A stretch of DNA of 64,000 bases, taken from NCBI GenBank assembly GCA_017458085.1, contig JAFTGE010000081.1, positions 32,216 through 96,215 on the forward strand, given 5' to 3'. Numbering within the stretch: position 1 is the stretch's first letter; each line of letters opens with the position of its first letter. Positions 35,309 through 43,751 of this stretch are shown one piece after another. The stretch comes from Oscillospiraceae bacterium (lineage in GTDB: Bacteria > Bacillota > Clostridia > Oscillospirales > Oscillospiraceae). Under the pieces are notes generated by a model. The model had not been told where the DNA came from. It did not search any database and was given only the letters and a program-made list of their open reading frames with translations. The translations under genes and the position numbers were made by a program.

Positions 35309-36043
35309 TCAGTGCTTGTGTGCCGAGCCACCGGCGCCAACGCCGAAGTGCAGCTCCTTCATCCCTTCCACCTCGTCGCATACGTCCTTGAGCGCGCACA
35401 CGGAGCAGTCCGTGGGCAGACCCTCGAGGATGTGGGTGAGGGTGCCGGTCACATCCGAGGACTTCTTGGCCAGGGCCTTGAGCTCGTTGTAATTGGCGGC
35501 GGGATCGGTGATGAAGATCACCGTGGCATTGATGACCGTGGGGTTTTGCTTGTAGGCGGTGATGTAGTTGTTGCCCAGCGCCTTAAAGCTGATGCCGCGG
35601 CGGATGGCGTCCTTGCTGACGCGCACCTGCTCGCGATAGCTCTCTGGGGAGATACGCACCATGTAGCCCTGGGGATACACGTGGTACTTGGCAAACTCGA
35701 TGTCGCGCAGGGTGCGGTAAACCGCCTCGTCGTCGTCATCCAGCACGCCGATGCGCAGCAGGACGATACGGGCGAAGTCGCAATCGCCCTTGATTTCCTT
35801 GAGATCCTTGCCGCAGAGGATGACCTGATCCTTTGATACCAGCTCGCTGCTGGAGGTGAAGAGGACAAAGTTGGCCGATCCCTTGCCGCTGGCGCCCAGC
35901 TCAAAGGCGGCGTCCTTTTGCAGGACCAGCTCGCTGTTCTGGCTGGAGGTCCACTGGCTGCGCGGATCGTAATCCCAGGTCTTGGCGGAAAGGTGCTCAT
36001 ACTGCGCTGCAGTTTCTTTAATCAGGGAATTATACAGTTCCAT
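35309..36043 (-). CDS. Acetyl-CoA synthase (CdhC/AcsB)-like protein without the A-cluster domain
   Basis: 244 residues. By eye the order of blocks follows the middle part of CdhC/AcsB: FELGASGKGSANFVLF, then KDQVILCGKDLKEI, a VRISPESYREQVRVSKDAI region, SFKALGNNYITAYK and NATVIFITDPAANYNELK. It then has CSVCALKDVC and DEVEGMKELHFG near residues 210-232. The C-terminal catalytic part with the CGCFE motif and the residues that bind the nickel-iron-sulphur A cluster is missing, so it cannot be a complete acetyl-CoA synthase. It is the last gene of an operon with 2-hydroxyacyl-CoA dehydratase-like proteins and a CooC-type ATPase. Homology is judged from memory of the family, not a search. Confidence 0.6.
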   Translation of the reverse strand: MELYNSLIKETAAQYEHLSAKTWDYDPRSQWTSSQNSELVLQKDAAFELGASGKGSANFVLFTSSSELVSKDQVILCGKDLKEIKGDCDFARIVLLRIGVLDDDDEAVYRTLRDIEFAKYHVYPQGYMVRISPESYREQVRVSKDAIRRGISFKALGNNYITAYKQNPTVINATVIFITDPAANYNELKALAKKSSDVTGTLTHILEGLPTDCSVCALKDVCDEVEGMKELHFGVGAGGSAHKH

Positions 36044-36067
36044 AGGACAAACTACCTCTCGGAGGGA

Positions 36068-36244
36068 CTAGAATACGATGTCGACCTTCTTTTGATCGAA
36101 GATCAGGTTGACCTGCTTGTATGCCCAACCGAGCAGCTTCTGATCCAGATTCCAGAAATAGACGACGAACAGAACGCCGACGACTGCGACCAGAATGAGC
36201 ACGATCTTTTTAAATACTTCTAAGATTTTGCACATATTTCGCAT
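36068..36244 (-). CDS. 58-residue single-pass membrane protein
   Basis: Small gene: ATG at 36244 after AAAGGAG (8 nt), stop at 36068. The protein has a basic start (MRNMCKILEVFKK), one membrane segment (IVLILVAVVGVLFVVYFW) and a soluble tail of about 27 residues (ending KKVDIVF). It lies between the activator ATPase and the ACS-like gene with short gaps (32 and 24 bp), so it is part of the operon. It may anchor one of these proteins to the membrane; no family is recognised. Confidence 0.75.
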   Translation of the reverse strand: MRNMCKILEVFKKIVLILVAVVGVLFVVYFWNLDQKLLGWAYKQVNLIFDQKKVDIVF

Positions 36245-36276
36245 ATGCTCCTTTCCTTAATTGGCCGGGGCAACAC

Positions 36277-37071
36277 TTACTTCTTGGCCAGGCCCTTCTG
36301 ACGGGCGTACTCGGCAGCGCCCAGAGCGCCCATGAGCTGGGGATCGGTCTTGAGGTTGACGACCTTGAGCTTCAGCACGTGCTCAATGGCCTCCTTCAGA
36401 CCGTCGTTCTTGGCGCAGCCGCCGGTCAGCGTGATGCTGTCGGTAGCGCCGGCCTTCTTGGCCATGACGAAGCAGCGCTTGGCAACGGCCATCTCGATGC
36501 CCGCGGCGATCTCGTCGGTCGCCTTGCCCTCGCCCACCAGGGTGATGACCTCGGACTCGGCAAACACGGTGCACTGCGCGGTGATGGGGATGACGTTCTT
36601 TGCCGTCAGGCTCAGCTTGGAAAACTCCGGCAGGCTCAGCTCGAAGGAGCGGGCCATGGCCTCGAAGAAGCGGCCGGTGCCGGCGGCGCACTTGTCGTTC
36701 ATGGCGAAGTTCTTCACCGTGCCGTCGGTGTCGATGCTGATGCCCTTAACGTCCTGGCCGCCGATATCGATGATGGCCTTGACGTCGGGGTTGGTGACGT
36801 GCACGCCCATGGCGTGGCAGGAGATCTCGGAGATGTTCTCGTCGGCGAAGGGAACCTTGTTGCGGCCGTAGCCGGTGCCGATGAGGTAGGCCAGATCCTT
36901 GCTGCTCTTCAGCCCGGCCTTGGTGCAGACCTCTTCCATCGCCGCGATAGCGCTCTGCTCGGAATTGATCTTGGAACGAATGGTGGTGTCGGCAACCATC
37001 TTGCCGTTCTCGTCCAGAATGACTGCCTTCGTGTAGGTGGACCCTACGTCACATCCGCCAAAGTATTTCAT
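36277..37071 (-). CDS. 2-hydroxyacyl-CoA dehydratase activator ATPase (HgdC/HadI type)
   Basis: 264 residues from ATG 37071, AAAGGAGA upstream. ASKHA ATPase fold: YFGGCDVGSTYTKAVILDE, IGTGYGRNKVPFAD, AIIDIGGQDVKGISID, MNDKCAAGTGRFFEAMA (first cluster Cys), TAQCTVFAESEVITL (second Cys) and TLTGGCAKNDGLKEA. The homodimer shares one [4Fe-4S] cluster and uses ATP to inject an electron into the dehydratase. Length and motifs are normal. It sits after the two dehydratase-like subunits, separated from them by copy 2 of the four-hairpin repeat. Confidence 0.95.
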   Translation of the reverse strand: MKYFGGCDVGSTYTKAVILDENGKMVADTTIRSKINSEQSAIAAMEEVCTKAGLKSSKDLAYLIGTGYGRNKVPFADENISEISCHAMGVHVTNPDVKAIIDIGGQDVKGISIDTDGTVKNFAMNDKCAAGTGRFFEAMARSFELSLPEFSKLSLTAKNVIPITAQCTVFAESEVITLVGEGKATDEIAAGIEMAVAKRCFVMAKKAGATDSITLTGGCAKNDGLKEAIEHVLKLKVVNLKTDPQLMGALGAAEYARQKGLAKK

Positions 37072-37112
37072 GTAAAAAATCTCCTTTTTGTAAGTATTCA
37101 AATACAGCGCGG

Positions 37113-37278
37113 CCTCGCAGACTTTTTCGCCGCACACGGCGAAAAATCAATGGGATCGTTTTTCCCGGCGACATGCGCGTCGGGAAAAACACATCTCAGC
37201 CTGTCAGTGTGCGAGCGAAGCGAGTGCGCGCAACAGGCTGCAAGCCCTTCTAAACGGAAAGGCTTCGCCTTTCCGTTT
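37113..37278 (-). repeat. Four-hairpin 3'-UTR element, copy 2
   Basis: Minus orientation, its first hairpin overlapping the stop codon of the upstream dehydratase gene. Hairpin A: AAACGGAAAGGC/GCCTTTCCGTTT (37252-37278). Hairpin B: CAGCCTGT/ACAGGCTG. Hairpin C: GTTTTTCCCG/CGGGAAAAAC with loop CGCATGT (37158-37190). Hairpin D: TTTTTCGCC/GGCGAAAAA (about 37123-37146). The end reads TCTGCGAGGC as in copy 1. It splits the six-gene operon. Confidence 0.75.
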
Positions 37279-39073
37279 ACATGCAGACCTCGTCCTCAAA
37301 CTCGACCAGAGACGGGTCGACAGGCTCGGCCTTCATGACGGTACGCATGTACTCGTTGACCTTGTCGCGCATGGTGCGGCGAGACACGGTACGGGGGTCC
37401 ATCAGGTCGTGCTCGATCCAGATCAGATCGTAGCCGCGCTGACGACCCTGCTCGTCGAGAATACCCTGAACGGTGGCCATGTTCTTGCAGGCCACGTTCT
37501 GGTACATGATGACCAGCGGCGCGTTCCAGGCTTCCACCTGACGCCAGCACTCGTCGACGACGTTCTGGTAACCGCCGTTGGTGTGACGGCGCATAACCAT
37601 GCGCTCGTACAGACGGGCCAGGTCGCGCAGGGCCTCTTCCTTGTCTTCGGTCTCCAGGTGCTTGGTGAAGTTCAGGGACTCCATCTCGACCAGGATGTCG
37701 ATGCCCCAGCAGTTGGCCAGCCAGTTGGAGAAGTTGGCGTAGTAGTGGGCCGGGCAGGACCACACGATGCCGCGGTACTTCATCTTGCGCGCAGGCCATG
37801 CGGTCTCGCCGTTCTCGTATGCCTTCATGAGCATGCGGTCGACCTTCTGCATGGAGGGCAGAACGCGCGGATCGATGCCGCCGTCCATTTCGTAGTTCCA
37901 CTTGCGGAACAGCTCATAGCTGGGTCCGATCAGCTGCGGGCGGTCAGACTTGTTGATCTCCCACTTGTTCAGCTCAAGGTCGGTCTCCTGGTTGAAGCGC
38001 TTCATGCAGGTGAAGTAAGCGTCCCAGGACCACTTGGCGCCGGTCTTCTCCTCGATGAACTTGATGCAGGCCTTGATATCCTCGGCGCCCATCTGCACGG
38101 TCTCCTCATCCATGTAGCGGACGGGGAAGCAGAGGTGGAACACGGGGATATGCGGGAAGCGGCGGGAGAAGTAGGAGGAAGCCATGGTGGAGCCGTCGCA
38201 GGGCATGGAGCTGGAGATAAAGCCGGAGCCCATGTCGGGCAGCGCGTCGATGACGAGGGCGCCGCACTCGGAGGAGGGCACAGGGCAGGTGTCGGAGGGC
38301 AGGCCGAAGGACTCGACCGCGTCGATGTAGGGGATGCAGACGAGCTGGTCGATCTCGGAGACCAGGAACATGGGCAGCAGCTGATGGGGGATGCCGCACA
38401 GGTCGGGGAAGCCGGCCATGATCTGGCCCATGGTCATCTCGTCGAAGGTGATCATCATCTTGTTGAGCTCATCGCTGTTGCCGTTTTTACGGTCGGCCTT
38501 GCTGAGGAGCACCAGGTTCTCCGCGACATAGCGGAAGATCTGGTAGGTCAGCTCATGGCTCATGCGCAGGTTGGAGCCGCGCAGACCCAGGATGTTCTTA
38601 TCCATAAAGCCGTGGCAGCAGAAGTAGGAGATCATCCAGCGATACCACAGCGCGCCGTTGAGCGCAGGGATCAGGTCCTTGGAGAAGGTGCCGAGCAGCA
38701 TGCCCCACAGACGGGCCCACTCCCAGAAGTCATAGGCGGTATCCTTGACGCCGCGCCACTCACGGCGTACCGTGGCCATGGCGCCCTTGCGGTAGAGGCG
38801 GCCGAGGCTGCGCTCGCCGTTGACGATGCGGTCCCATTTTTCGTTGTTGTCGAGGGCCATGAAGTCCTTATACTCGCCCTTGACGCGCGCCCAGTCGGCC
38901 TTGGCGTCGTTGGCGCGGTCCTTACCGAACTGCTGCCAGTCGGTGCCCTTGAGCATATCCCAGGCGATGGTGCCGACCTCGGCCAGGTTCTCACCCTGGC
39001 GCTTCCAGTTCATGTTGTCTTTGGCTTTCCAGAATTTCGGATTCGGGTAAACAAGTTTCTCCTTCTTAGCCAT
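37277..39073 (-). CDS. 2-hydroxyacyl-CoA dehydratase-family protein, long subunit
   Basis: 598 residues, longer than typical HgdA/HadB subunits (about 400-480) because of an N-terminal extension of about 120 residues rich in Lys, Trp and acidic residues. The rest resembles the HGD-D fold: a region around FPDLCGIPHQLLP, PSSECGALVIDALPDMG, PCDGSTMASSYFSRRFP and the late WSCPAHYYANFSNWLA and MYQNVACKNMA, with Cys residues available for a [4Fe-4S] cluster. Such subunits dehydrate 2-hydroxyacyl-CoA or reduce aromatic acyl-CoA after single-electron activation. Substrate unknown. It overlaps the companion subunit gene by one base. Confidence 0.8.
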   Translation of the reverse strand: MAKKEKLVYPNPKFWKAKDNMNWKRQGENLAEVGTIAWDMLKGTDWQQFGKDRANDAKADWARVKGEYKDFMALDNNEKWDRIVNGERSLGRLYRKGAMATVRREWRGVKDTAYDFWEWARLWGMLLGTFSKDLIPALNGALWYRWMISYFCCHGFMDKNILGLRGSNLRMSHELTYQIFRYVAENLVLLSKADRKNGNSDELNKMMITFDEMTMGQIMAGFPDLCGIPHQLLPMFLVSEIDQLVCIPYIDAVESFGLPSDTCPVPSSECGALVIDALPDMGSGFISSSMPCDGSTMASSYFSRRFPHIPVFHLCFPVRYMDEETVQMGAEDIKACIKFIEEKTGAKWSWDAYFTCMKRFNQETDLELNKWEINKSDRPQLIGPSYELFRKWNYEMDGGIDPRVLPSMQKVDRMLMKAYENGETAWPARKMKYRGIVWSCPAHYYANFSNWLANCWGIDILVEMESLNFTKHLETEDKEEALRDLARLYERMVMRRHTNGGYQNVVDECWRQVEAWNAPLVIMYQNVACKNMATVQGILDEQGRQRGYDLIWIEHDLMDPRTVSRRTMRDKVNEYMRTVMKAEPVDPSLVEFEDEVCM

Positions 39074-40269
39074 TATTTCAAGCCCTCCTCTTTGTGGATA
39101 CGTTTGATCTCAAGGGACTCAACGAAGGCCTGGACGCGGGTACGCAGCTGACCGGAGTTGCCGTTGTTGTACAGACGGTCGATGCTCAGTACGGGCCAGC
39201 CGTACTCGTCGTGCATGATGTGGGACACCAGCGCACGCTCGAAGCCCCAGTAGTCACAGTACTTCATCTGTTCGTAAATGATGCCCTCGGCCTTGTACTC
39301 CTTGGCCAGGCGGTCGGCGGTCTCACGGCGCTGGAGCACCTTCTCGTCGGCGATGTAGCGGGCGCACTCGGAGTGCTGCATGACGTGCAGGCAGAGCTGA
39401 CGCAGGGCGCTGTCGTCGTCGTTGAGCTCGATGACCTCGCGGCCGGGGGTGGAGCCGAAGCAGTAACGGTCGGACACGACCAGCGCGCCGCAGCCTTCGA
39501 TCAGCTTGGTCAGGTTGTGGTCGTCGATCTCGCTTCCGACGATCGCCACGCGGGCGCGGAAGGGATTGACGGGATCGGGCTCGCGGGCCTTGATCTCCTC
39601 GAGCGTCTCACGCAGGTAGGGGAGGATCAGGCGCTTGGGACACGTAAAGGAGACGAGGTTGAGCACGTGGAACTCATAGCCGGTGACGATGGGGTTTTCT
39701 CTCTTGCGCAGCTGGCCGATCTCGGACAGAATGGCGCAGACCTCGTTATGTTCAGCGACGGCCTTGCGGATGGCCTCGTCGGAGGTGTCGACGCCGAACC
39801 GCTCGGTCAGCTGATCGAGCACGTGGATGCGCATCTGCTTCTCATAGGAATCGAGGGTGTAATCGGTTACCTTGAAGGGGATGTCGCAGTGGGTGACGAA
39901 GAAATTGGGCTTTTCGTTGACGTTCAGGATCTCGAAGTGCTCCATGGCGCGGTTCATCATGGAGCAGGCGTCGACGCCGATGAGCGCGTCGAGGAATTCA
40001 TAGCCGCCCTCGATGCCGCGCTCGAGCAGCGCTCTGGCATACTCGCAGGTGTAGTTGGACATGTAGTAGGTGGCGATGTCGATGGAGCCCGTGTTGGGGG
40101 CGCGAAGACGTACCGAGAAGCAATTGCCAACGTTGAGCAGAGCCTCGGGGACATGGTAGCAGGTGTAGCCGAGGCAGATATCACCCTCGGCCTGAGCCTG
40201 TTTGACCAGCTCATTGTCGGCGTTCTCAAGCAGGTTTTCGAAGTAGATCAGATGCTTAAGATCTTTCAA
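39073..40269 (-). CDS. 2-hydroxyacyl-CoA dehydratase-family protein, short subunit
   Basis: 398 residues, normal length. Signs: GDICLGYTCYHVPEALL near residue 30 (Cys-containing loop), LDALIGVDACSMMNRAMEHF, PNFFVTHCDIPFKV, RARVAIVGSEIDDHNLTKLI and the end EQMKYCDYWGFERALVSHIM followed by PVLSIDRLY, which contains the conserved Cys of the second half. The architecture matches the HgdB/BcrC-like subunit that carries a [4Fe-4S] cluster. Partner of the preceding-listed long subunit. SD: GAGAGGTGTAAC. Confidence 0.85.
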   Translation of the reverse strand: MKDLKHLIYFENLLENADNELVKQAQAEGDICLGYTCYHVPEALLNVGNCFSVRLRAPNTGSIDIATYYMSNYTCEYARALLERGIEGGYEFLDALIGVDACSMMNRAMEHFEILNVNEKPNFFVTHCDIPFKVTDYTLDSYEKQMRIHVLDQLTERFGVDTSDEAIRKAVAEHNEVCAILSEIGQLRKRENPIVTGYEFHVLNLVSFTCPKRLILPYLRETLEEIKAREPDPVNPFRARVAIVGSEIDDHNLTKLIEGCGALVVSDRYCFGSTPGREVIELNDDDSALRQLCLHVMQHSECARYIADEKVLQRRETADRLAKEYKAEGIIYEQMKYCDYWGFERALVSHIMHDEYGWPVLSIDRLYNNGNSGQLRTRVQAFVESLEIKRIHKEEGLK

Positions 40270-40283
40270 ATGTTACACCTCTC

Positions 40284-41048
40284 TTATAGAATTTCTATGT
40301 TGTGGAGTGCTTCCTTCACTCCCTTGAGCATAGCGGAATCCGCAGGCAGGGCCAGCACGCTCTTACCCATGATGTCGTTGGCGGCAAAGGCGCTGTCGGC
40401 GGGGATGAAGGACAGGACGTCGACGCCGGGGGCCTTGAACTCCGCTACGAGCTCGGGGTTGGTGACCCGGTTGACGATGACGCCGATCCGGTTGTAGGCG
40501 ATCAGCTCGTCGGCCACGTCCTTGATGGTGGCGATGACCTGTGCGCCCTTCTTGCTTTGGTCGGTGACGAGGATCAGGTGCGTGACCTTCTCCATGACGC
40601 GGCGCTGGATCTGCTCGATGCCGGCCTCGCCGTCAATGACGACGTAGTCGAAGCTGTTGGCGAGCAGCCCGATCACTTCCTTGAGGTAGGAGTTGACCTT
40701 GCAGTAGCAGCCGGAGCTCTCCGGCCGGCCGATGGCAAGGAAGGCAAAGCCCGGCATCTCCACCAGCGCGTCGAAGATGCGGAAGCGCGCCTCGCTTAAA
40801 AGCTCCAGGGCCTCGCGTGTCTCGCCGTTTTCCACGCTGTCGACGATGCTCATGCGGATATCGTCCAGCGTGAGCTTGACGTCGACACCCAGGGCGACGG
40901 AAAGGCCGACCGCAGGGTCCGCGTCGATGGCGAGGATCTTCTTGTCCGGATATTGTTCGACCAGCAGCCTGACTATCGAAGCGCAGATCGAGGTCTTGCC
41001 GACGCCGCCCTTGCCTGCGACTGTGATAATCTTGGCCGAATTATCCAT
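40284..41048 (-). CDS. CooC-type nickel/CODH-maturation ATPase (MinD/ParA fold)
   Basis: 254 residues. Deviant Walker A AGKGGVGKTS near residue 11, switch LAIDADPAVG, FDYVVIDGEAG and the diagnostic CooC segment GRPESSGCYCKVNSYLKEV with the CxC pair that binds metal at the dimer interface. CooC proteins load nickel into CO dehydrogenase and acetyl-CoA synthase. No CODH is in the window, but an ACS-like protein closes the same operon. AAGGAGGG ribosome site. First gene of the operon, with a promoter at 41100-41128. Confidence 0.88.
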   Translation of the reverse strand: MDNSAKIITVAGKGGVGKTSICASIVRLLVEQYPDKKILAIDADPAVGLSVALGVDVKLTLDDIRMSIVDSVENGETREALELLSEARFRIFDALVEMPGFAFLAIGRPESSGCYCKVNSYLKEVIGLLANSFDYVVIDGEAGIEQIQRRVMEKVTHLILVTDQSKKGAQVIATIKDVADELIAYNRIGVIVNRVTNPELVAEFKAPGVDVLSFIPADSAFAANDIMGKSVLALPADSAMLKGVKEALHNIEIL

Positions 41049-41099
41049 AGGTATCCCTCCTTATATAAGCGTACAAAATCGCTAATTTATATCGTTAGT

Positions 41100-41128
41100 A
41101 TTCTAACACAAGCGAAATGATTATGCAA
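41100..41128 (-). promoter_or_regulatory. Candidate promoter of the CooC/dehydratase/ACS-like operon
   Basis: On the minus strand: TTGCAT (41123-41128), 17-nt spacer, TAGAAT (41100-41105). The -10 overlaps a small dyad TTAG-TATT-CTAA (41095-41106) that could be an operator. Confidence 0.5.
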
Positions 41129-41245
41129 GATAAACACATTCAAATCCGAAAAATAACATTTTTTCGTTATTTCATCACGAAAAAAAGAACAAAACGTTTA
41201 GACAGTTGCGCACGAAAAGTCAAAAGAGTTTCCATAACAGAAACC

Positions 41246-41291
41246 GACCGCCGCCTCCGACGTCATGCTGAGGTCGAAAGCGGCGGTGGTC
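41246..41291 (-). terminator. Hairpin at the end of the exopolysaccharide operon
   Basis: CCGCCGC (41248-41254) pairs with GCGGCGG (41280-41286), with inner CGAC/GTCG pairing. There is no clean T-run; probable terminator just after the MBOAT stop. Confidence 0.5.
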
Positions 41292-41294
41292 GTT

Positions 41295-42737
41295 TCAAAA
41301 TTGGAAGTAAATGAAGGGGCTGGCGCCGGTGTAACCCAGGGCTAGGGTCAGCCCGACAAAGGCGAAAAATACGGTCAGGCCGCCGACGGTGTTCAGGGAA
41401 ACCGTGGGGTAGTAGCCCTCGGGCTTGGCGCCGCGTCTGCGGCTGCGGACGACGGCGGCGGCGGTGGCCGCGGCACAGAGCACGAGACTCACCACGGCCC
41501 AGAAGCTGATAAAAGTCACGCCGCGCTGGAGGGTAAAGATGGCGGCGATGATCGAAAAGGCCTTACCGATGGAGTCAGCCCGGAAGACCACGAGGCACAG
41601 GCTGACATAGGTGAAGGTCAAAAACACGGAGATGGCTGTCCATACCGGGCCACGGCGGGTAAAGCCGCGCTTTTCCCGCCAGGCGGCGTAGAGCTTGTGC
41701 GCGCACAGGGCGATGCCGTGCAGGGCACCCCAGGCCACATAGGTCCAGGCCGCGCCGTGCCAAAGCCCGCCGATGGTCATGGTTAGCAGCAGATTCCGAT
41801 AGGTGCGTGCCTTGCCGCGGCGGTTGCCGCCCAGAGGGATATACAGGTATTCCTGCAGCCAGGTGGAAAGGCTGATGTGCCAGCGCTTCCAGAACTCACT
41901 GACATTGCGGGAGAGATAGGGGAGGTTAAAGTTGCGCGGCAGCGCATAGCCGAGGACTCTGGCGCAGCCCACGGCCATGTCCGAGTAGCCGGAGAAATCG
42001 AAATAGATTTGCAGGGCATAGGCGTAGGCCATCAGCAGCAGCGTGCCCGCGCCATAGGCTGCGGGAGTCTGGTGTACGGCGTCGACAAAGACGGAGAGAT
42101 TGTCGGCCAGGACGATCTTCTTGAACAGGCCGAAGGCAAAGATCTGCACGCCCTGCTCCAGATTGCCCAGGGAGATGTTCCGCTCCTCGTGCAGCTGGGG
42201 CAGGAAATCCCCGGCTTTGACGATGGGCCCTGCCACAAGCTGGGGGAAGAAGGCCACATAGAGGGCGGTTTTGACAAAGTCGCGCTCGGGCTCGACGCGG
42301 CCGCGGTAGACATCGATGGTATAGCTGAGCGACTGGAAGGTATAGAAGGAGATGCCCACAGGCAGCAGAATACGCAGCGTGCCGGCGCGCGCAATGCCGA
42401 AAAGCAGGCAGAAGGAGTCGACAAAGAAGTTAAAGTACTTGAAAATGCCGAGAATCAACAGCGGGAACACCACGCCCAGCACGACGAATACCCGCCGCCC
42501 GGTTTTGGCCCAGCACAGAGAGCAGAAATGGCACACCAGCGTCAGCAAGAGCATCAACAGGCAGCAGGCCCAGTTCCACCAGCCATAGAACACATAGCTT
42601 GCCAGCAGCAGGATCAGCTGGCGCGTACGCGTAAGCCGCTCGCCCAGCGTGTGCTTGACCGCGGCCAGATTCGTCAGCGCCATCAGCACCGCGACCAGGG
42701 TGAAAAAGATCAGAAAGCTCAGGGAGTTAAACAGCAT
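41295..42737 (-). CDS. MBOAT family O-acyltransferase (AlgI/DltB-like)
   Basis: 480 residues, about eleven membrane segments. Typical MBOAT blocks: LLPVGISFYTFQSLSYTIDV, FPQLVAGPIVKAGDFLPQL, ADNLSVFVDAVHQTP, YFDFSGYSDMAVGCARVLG, NFNLPYLSRNVSEFWKRWHI and LLTMTIGGLWHGAAWTYVAW with the catalytic His. Such enzymes move acyl groups (usually acetyl) across the membrane onto exported polysaccharides. The next upstream gene encodes an SGNH-type partner, as in alginate or cellulose acetylation systems. Last gene of the operon. Confidence 0.95.
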   Translation of the reverse strand: MLFNSLSFLIFFTLVAVLMALTNLAAVKHTLGERLTRTRQLILLLASYVFYGWWNWACCLLMLLLTLVCHFCSLCWAKTGRRVFVVLGVVFPLLILGIFKYFNFFVDSFCLLFGIARAGTLRILLPVGISFYTFQSLSYTIDVYRGRVEPERDFVKTALYVAFFPQLVAGPIVKAGDFLPQLHEERNISLGNLEQGVQIFAFGLFKKIVLADNLSVFVDAVHQTPAAYGAGTLLLMAYAYALQIYFDFSGYSDMAVGCARVLGYALPRNFNLPYLSRNVSEFWKRWHISLSTWLQEYLYIPLGGNRRGKARTYRNLLLTMTIGGLWHGAAWTYVAWGALHGIALCAHKLYAAWREKRGFTRRGPVWTAISVFLTFTYVSLCLVVFRADSIGKAFSIIAAIFTLQRGVTFISFWAVVSLVLCAAATAAAVVRSRRRGAKPEGYYPTVSLNTVGGLTVFFAFVGLTLALGYTGASPFIYFQF

Positions 42738-42740
42738 CCT

Positions 42741-43751
42741 TCAGCCCTCCTGTGCCGTGATGGCGTCGTACAGCGCCTCGGCAATCAGCCGGTGGCCGAG
42801 TGCGTTGATGTGCCCAATGCCGGGGGCGGTGTTGGAAAAGCCGTAAGCCAGCTCCGCCCGCTCGTCATAGGCGGACTGCACCCGTGCCGAGACGTCCACA
42901 AACACAATACCCCGGAGCTCGCACTGCGCCCGGAACACATCCAGCTGCGCGGGATCAACGTCGACCGCACCCGTGCCGTCGGCAAGTAAGCGCAGCGCAG
43001 GATGATAGACCACGAGAGCCGTTACGCCGTGGGCCTGACTCTCCGCGGCCACGCGGTCAAGGAGACTGCCGAGCGACTGCGTATAGGCGGCGGGGGAGAC
43101 GGCCTCCGCAGCCCGGGCGGCATCGCCGCCGCCAAAGGCCTGACCGCCGCCGCTGAGATATTTGGTGTACAGCAGCCGCAGATAGGGCAGCTTCTGCATC
43201 AGGGTGATCAGCCCGCCGGTGTGGGAGGGAATGTCCGCCAGAGTCCCGTCCACGGCGGCGTCCATGTCCGCCGGGGCAAAGCTGAGCGTATCCGTCTCCA
43301 GGATCACGTACTGTCCGGGGGCATAGGTGTCCAGCGCAGCCCCGAGATGCTTGACGCAGTAGAGCAGGGTGTGTCCGGCGGTGCCGATGTTGTAGACATA
43401 TTTCTCCCCGGCGAAGCGGTCGTTGAGTATGACCGCGGTATTGCGGCGCTGGGCGGTGTTGAAGCCCTCCATGTGCGAGGAGCCCATCAGCAGAACGTCG
43501 ATCGGATCGCCGGGCGTGTAATCGCGCAGATTGTTGAAACCGTCGTTGTTGGTGCGGCCCAGGGCGAAGCCCTCCGTACCGCGGCTGTAAAAGCGCGAGG
43601 GCTCCCACTTGTACTCGGTGGAGCCGTCGGCATTGGCGTAGTGTACGGGGACGTTATAGTAAAGCACGCAGAACAGGCACAGCAGCGCCAGAGCCAGCAG
43701 CCCGGCGAGCAGCGCTTTTCCGCTCCATTGCAGCAGAGATTTCGTCATCAC
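42741..43751 (-). CDS. Membrane-anchored SGNH hydrolase-like protein, MBOAT partner
   Basis: 336 residues, GTG or the adjacent ATG as start. N-terminal membrane anchor (residues ~9-31). The extracytoplasmic part carries IDVLLMGSSHMEGFN (nucleophile Ser block), YNIGTAGHTL and the late block PGIGHINALGHRLI with Asp/His-like chemistry (His present). The arrangement resembles AlgX/AlgJ/DltD-type acyl acceptors working with MBOAT proteins. Overlaps the acetyltransferase gene upstream and is 3 bp from the MBOAT gene. Confidence 0.82.
   Translation of the reverse strand: MMTKSLLQWSGKALLAGLLALALLCLFCVLYYNVPVHYANADGSTEYKWEPSRFYSRGTEGFALGRTNNDGFNNLRDYTPGDPIDVLLMGSSHMEGFNTAQRRNTAVILNDRFAGEKYVYNIGTAGHTLLYCVKHLGAALDTYAPGQYVILETDTLSFAPADMDAAVDGTLADIPSHTGGLITLMQKLPYLRLLYTKYLSGGGQAFGGGDAARAAEAVSPAAYTQSLGSLLDRVAAESQAHGVTALVVYHPALRLLADGTGAVDVDPAQLDVFRAQCELRGIVFVDVSARVQSAYDERAELAYGFSNTAPGIGHINALGHRLIAEALYDAITAQEG

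Noticed and set aside
37409-39151. 580-codon plus-strand frame opposite the dehydratase long subunit
   Set aside because: Mirror of a strongly coding minus-strand gene; Val/Leu/Gly/His-rich with no family match and no ribosome site.
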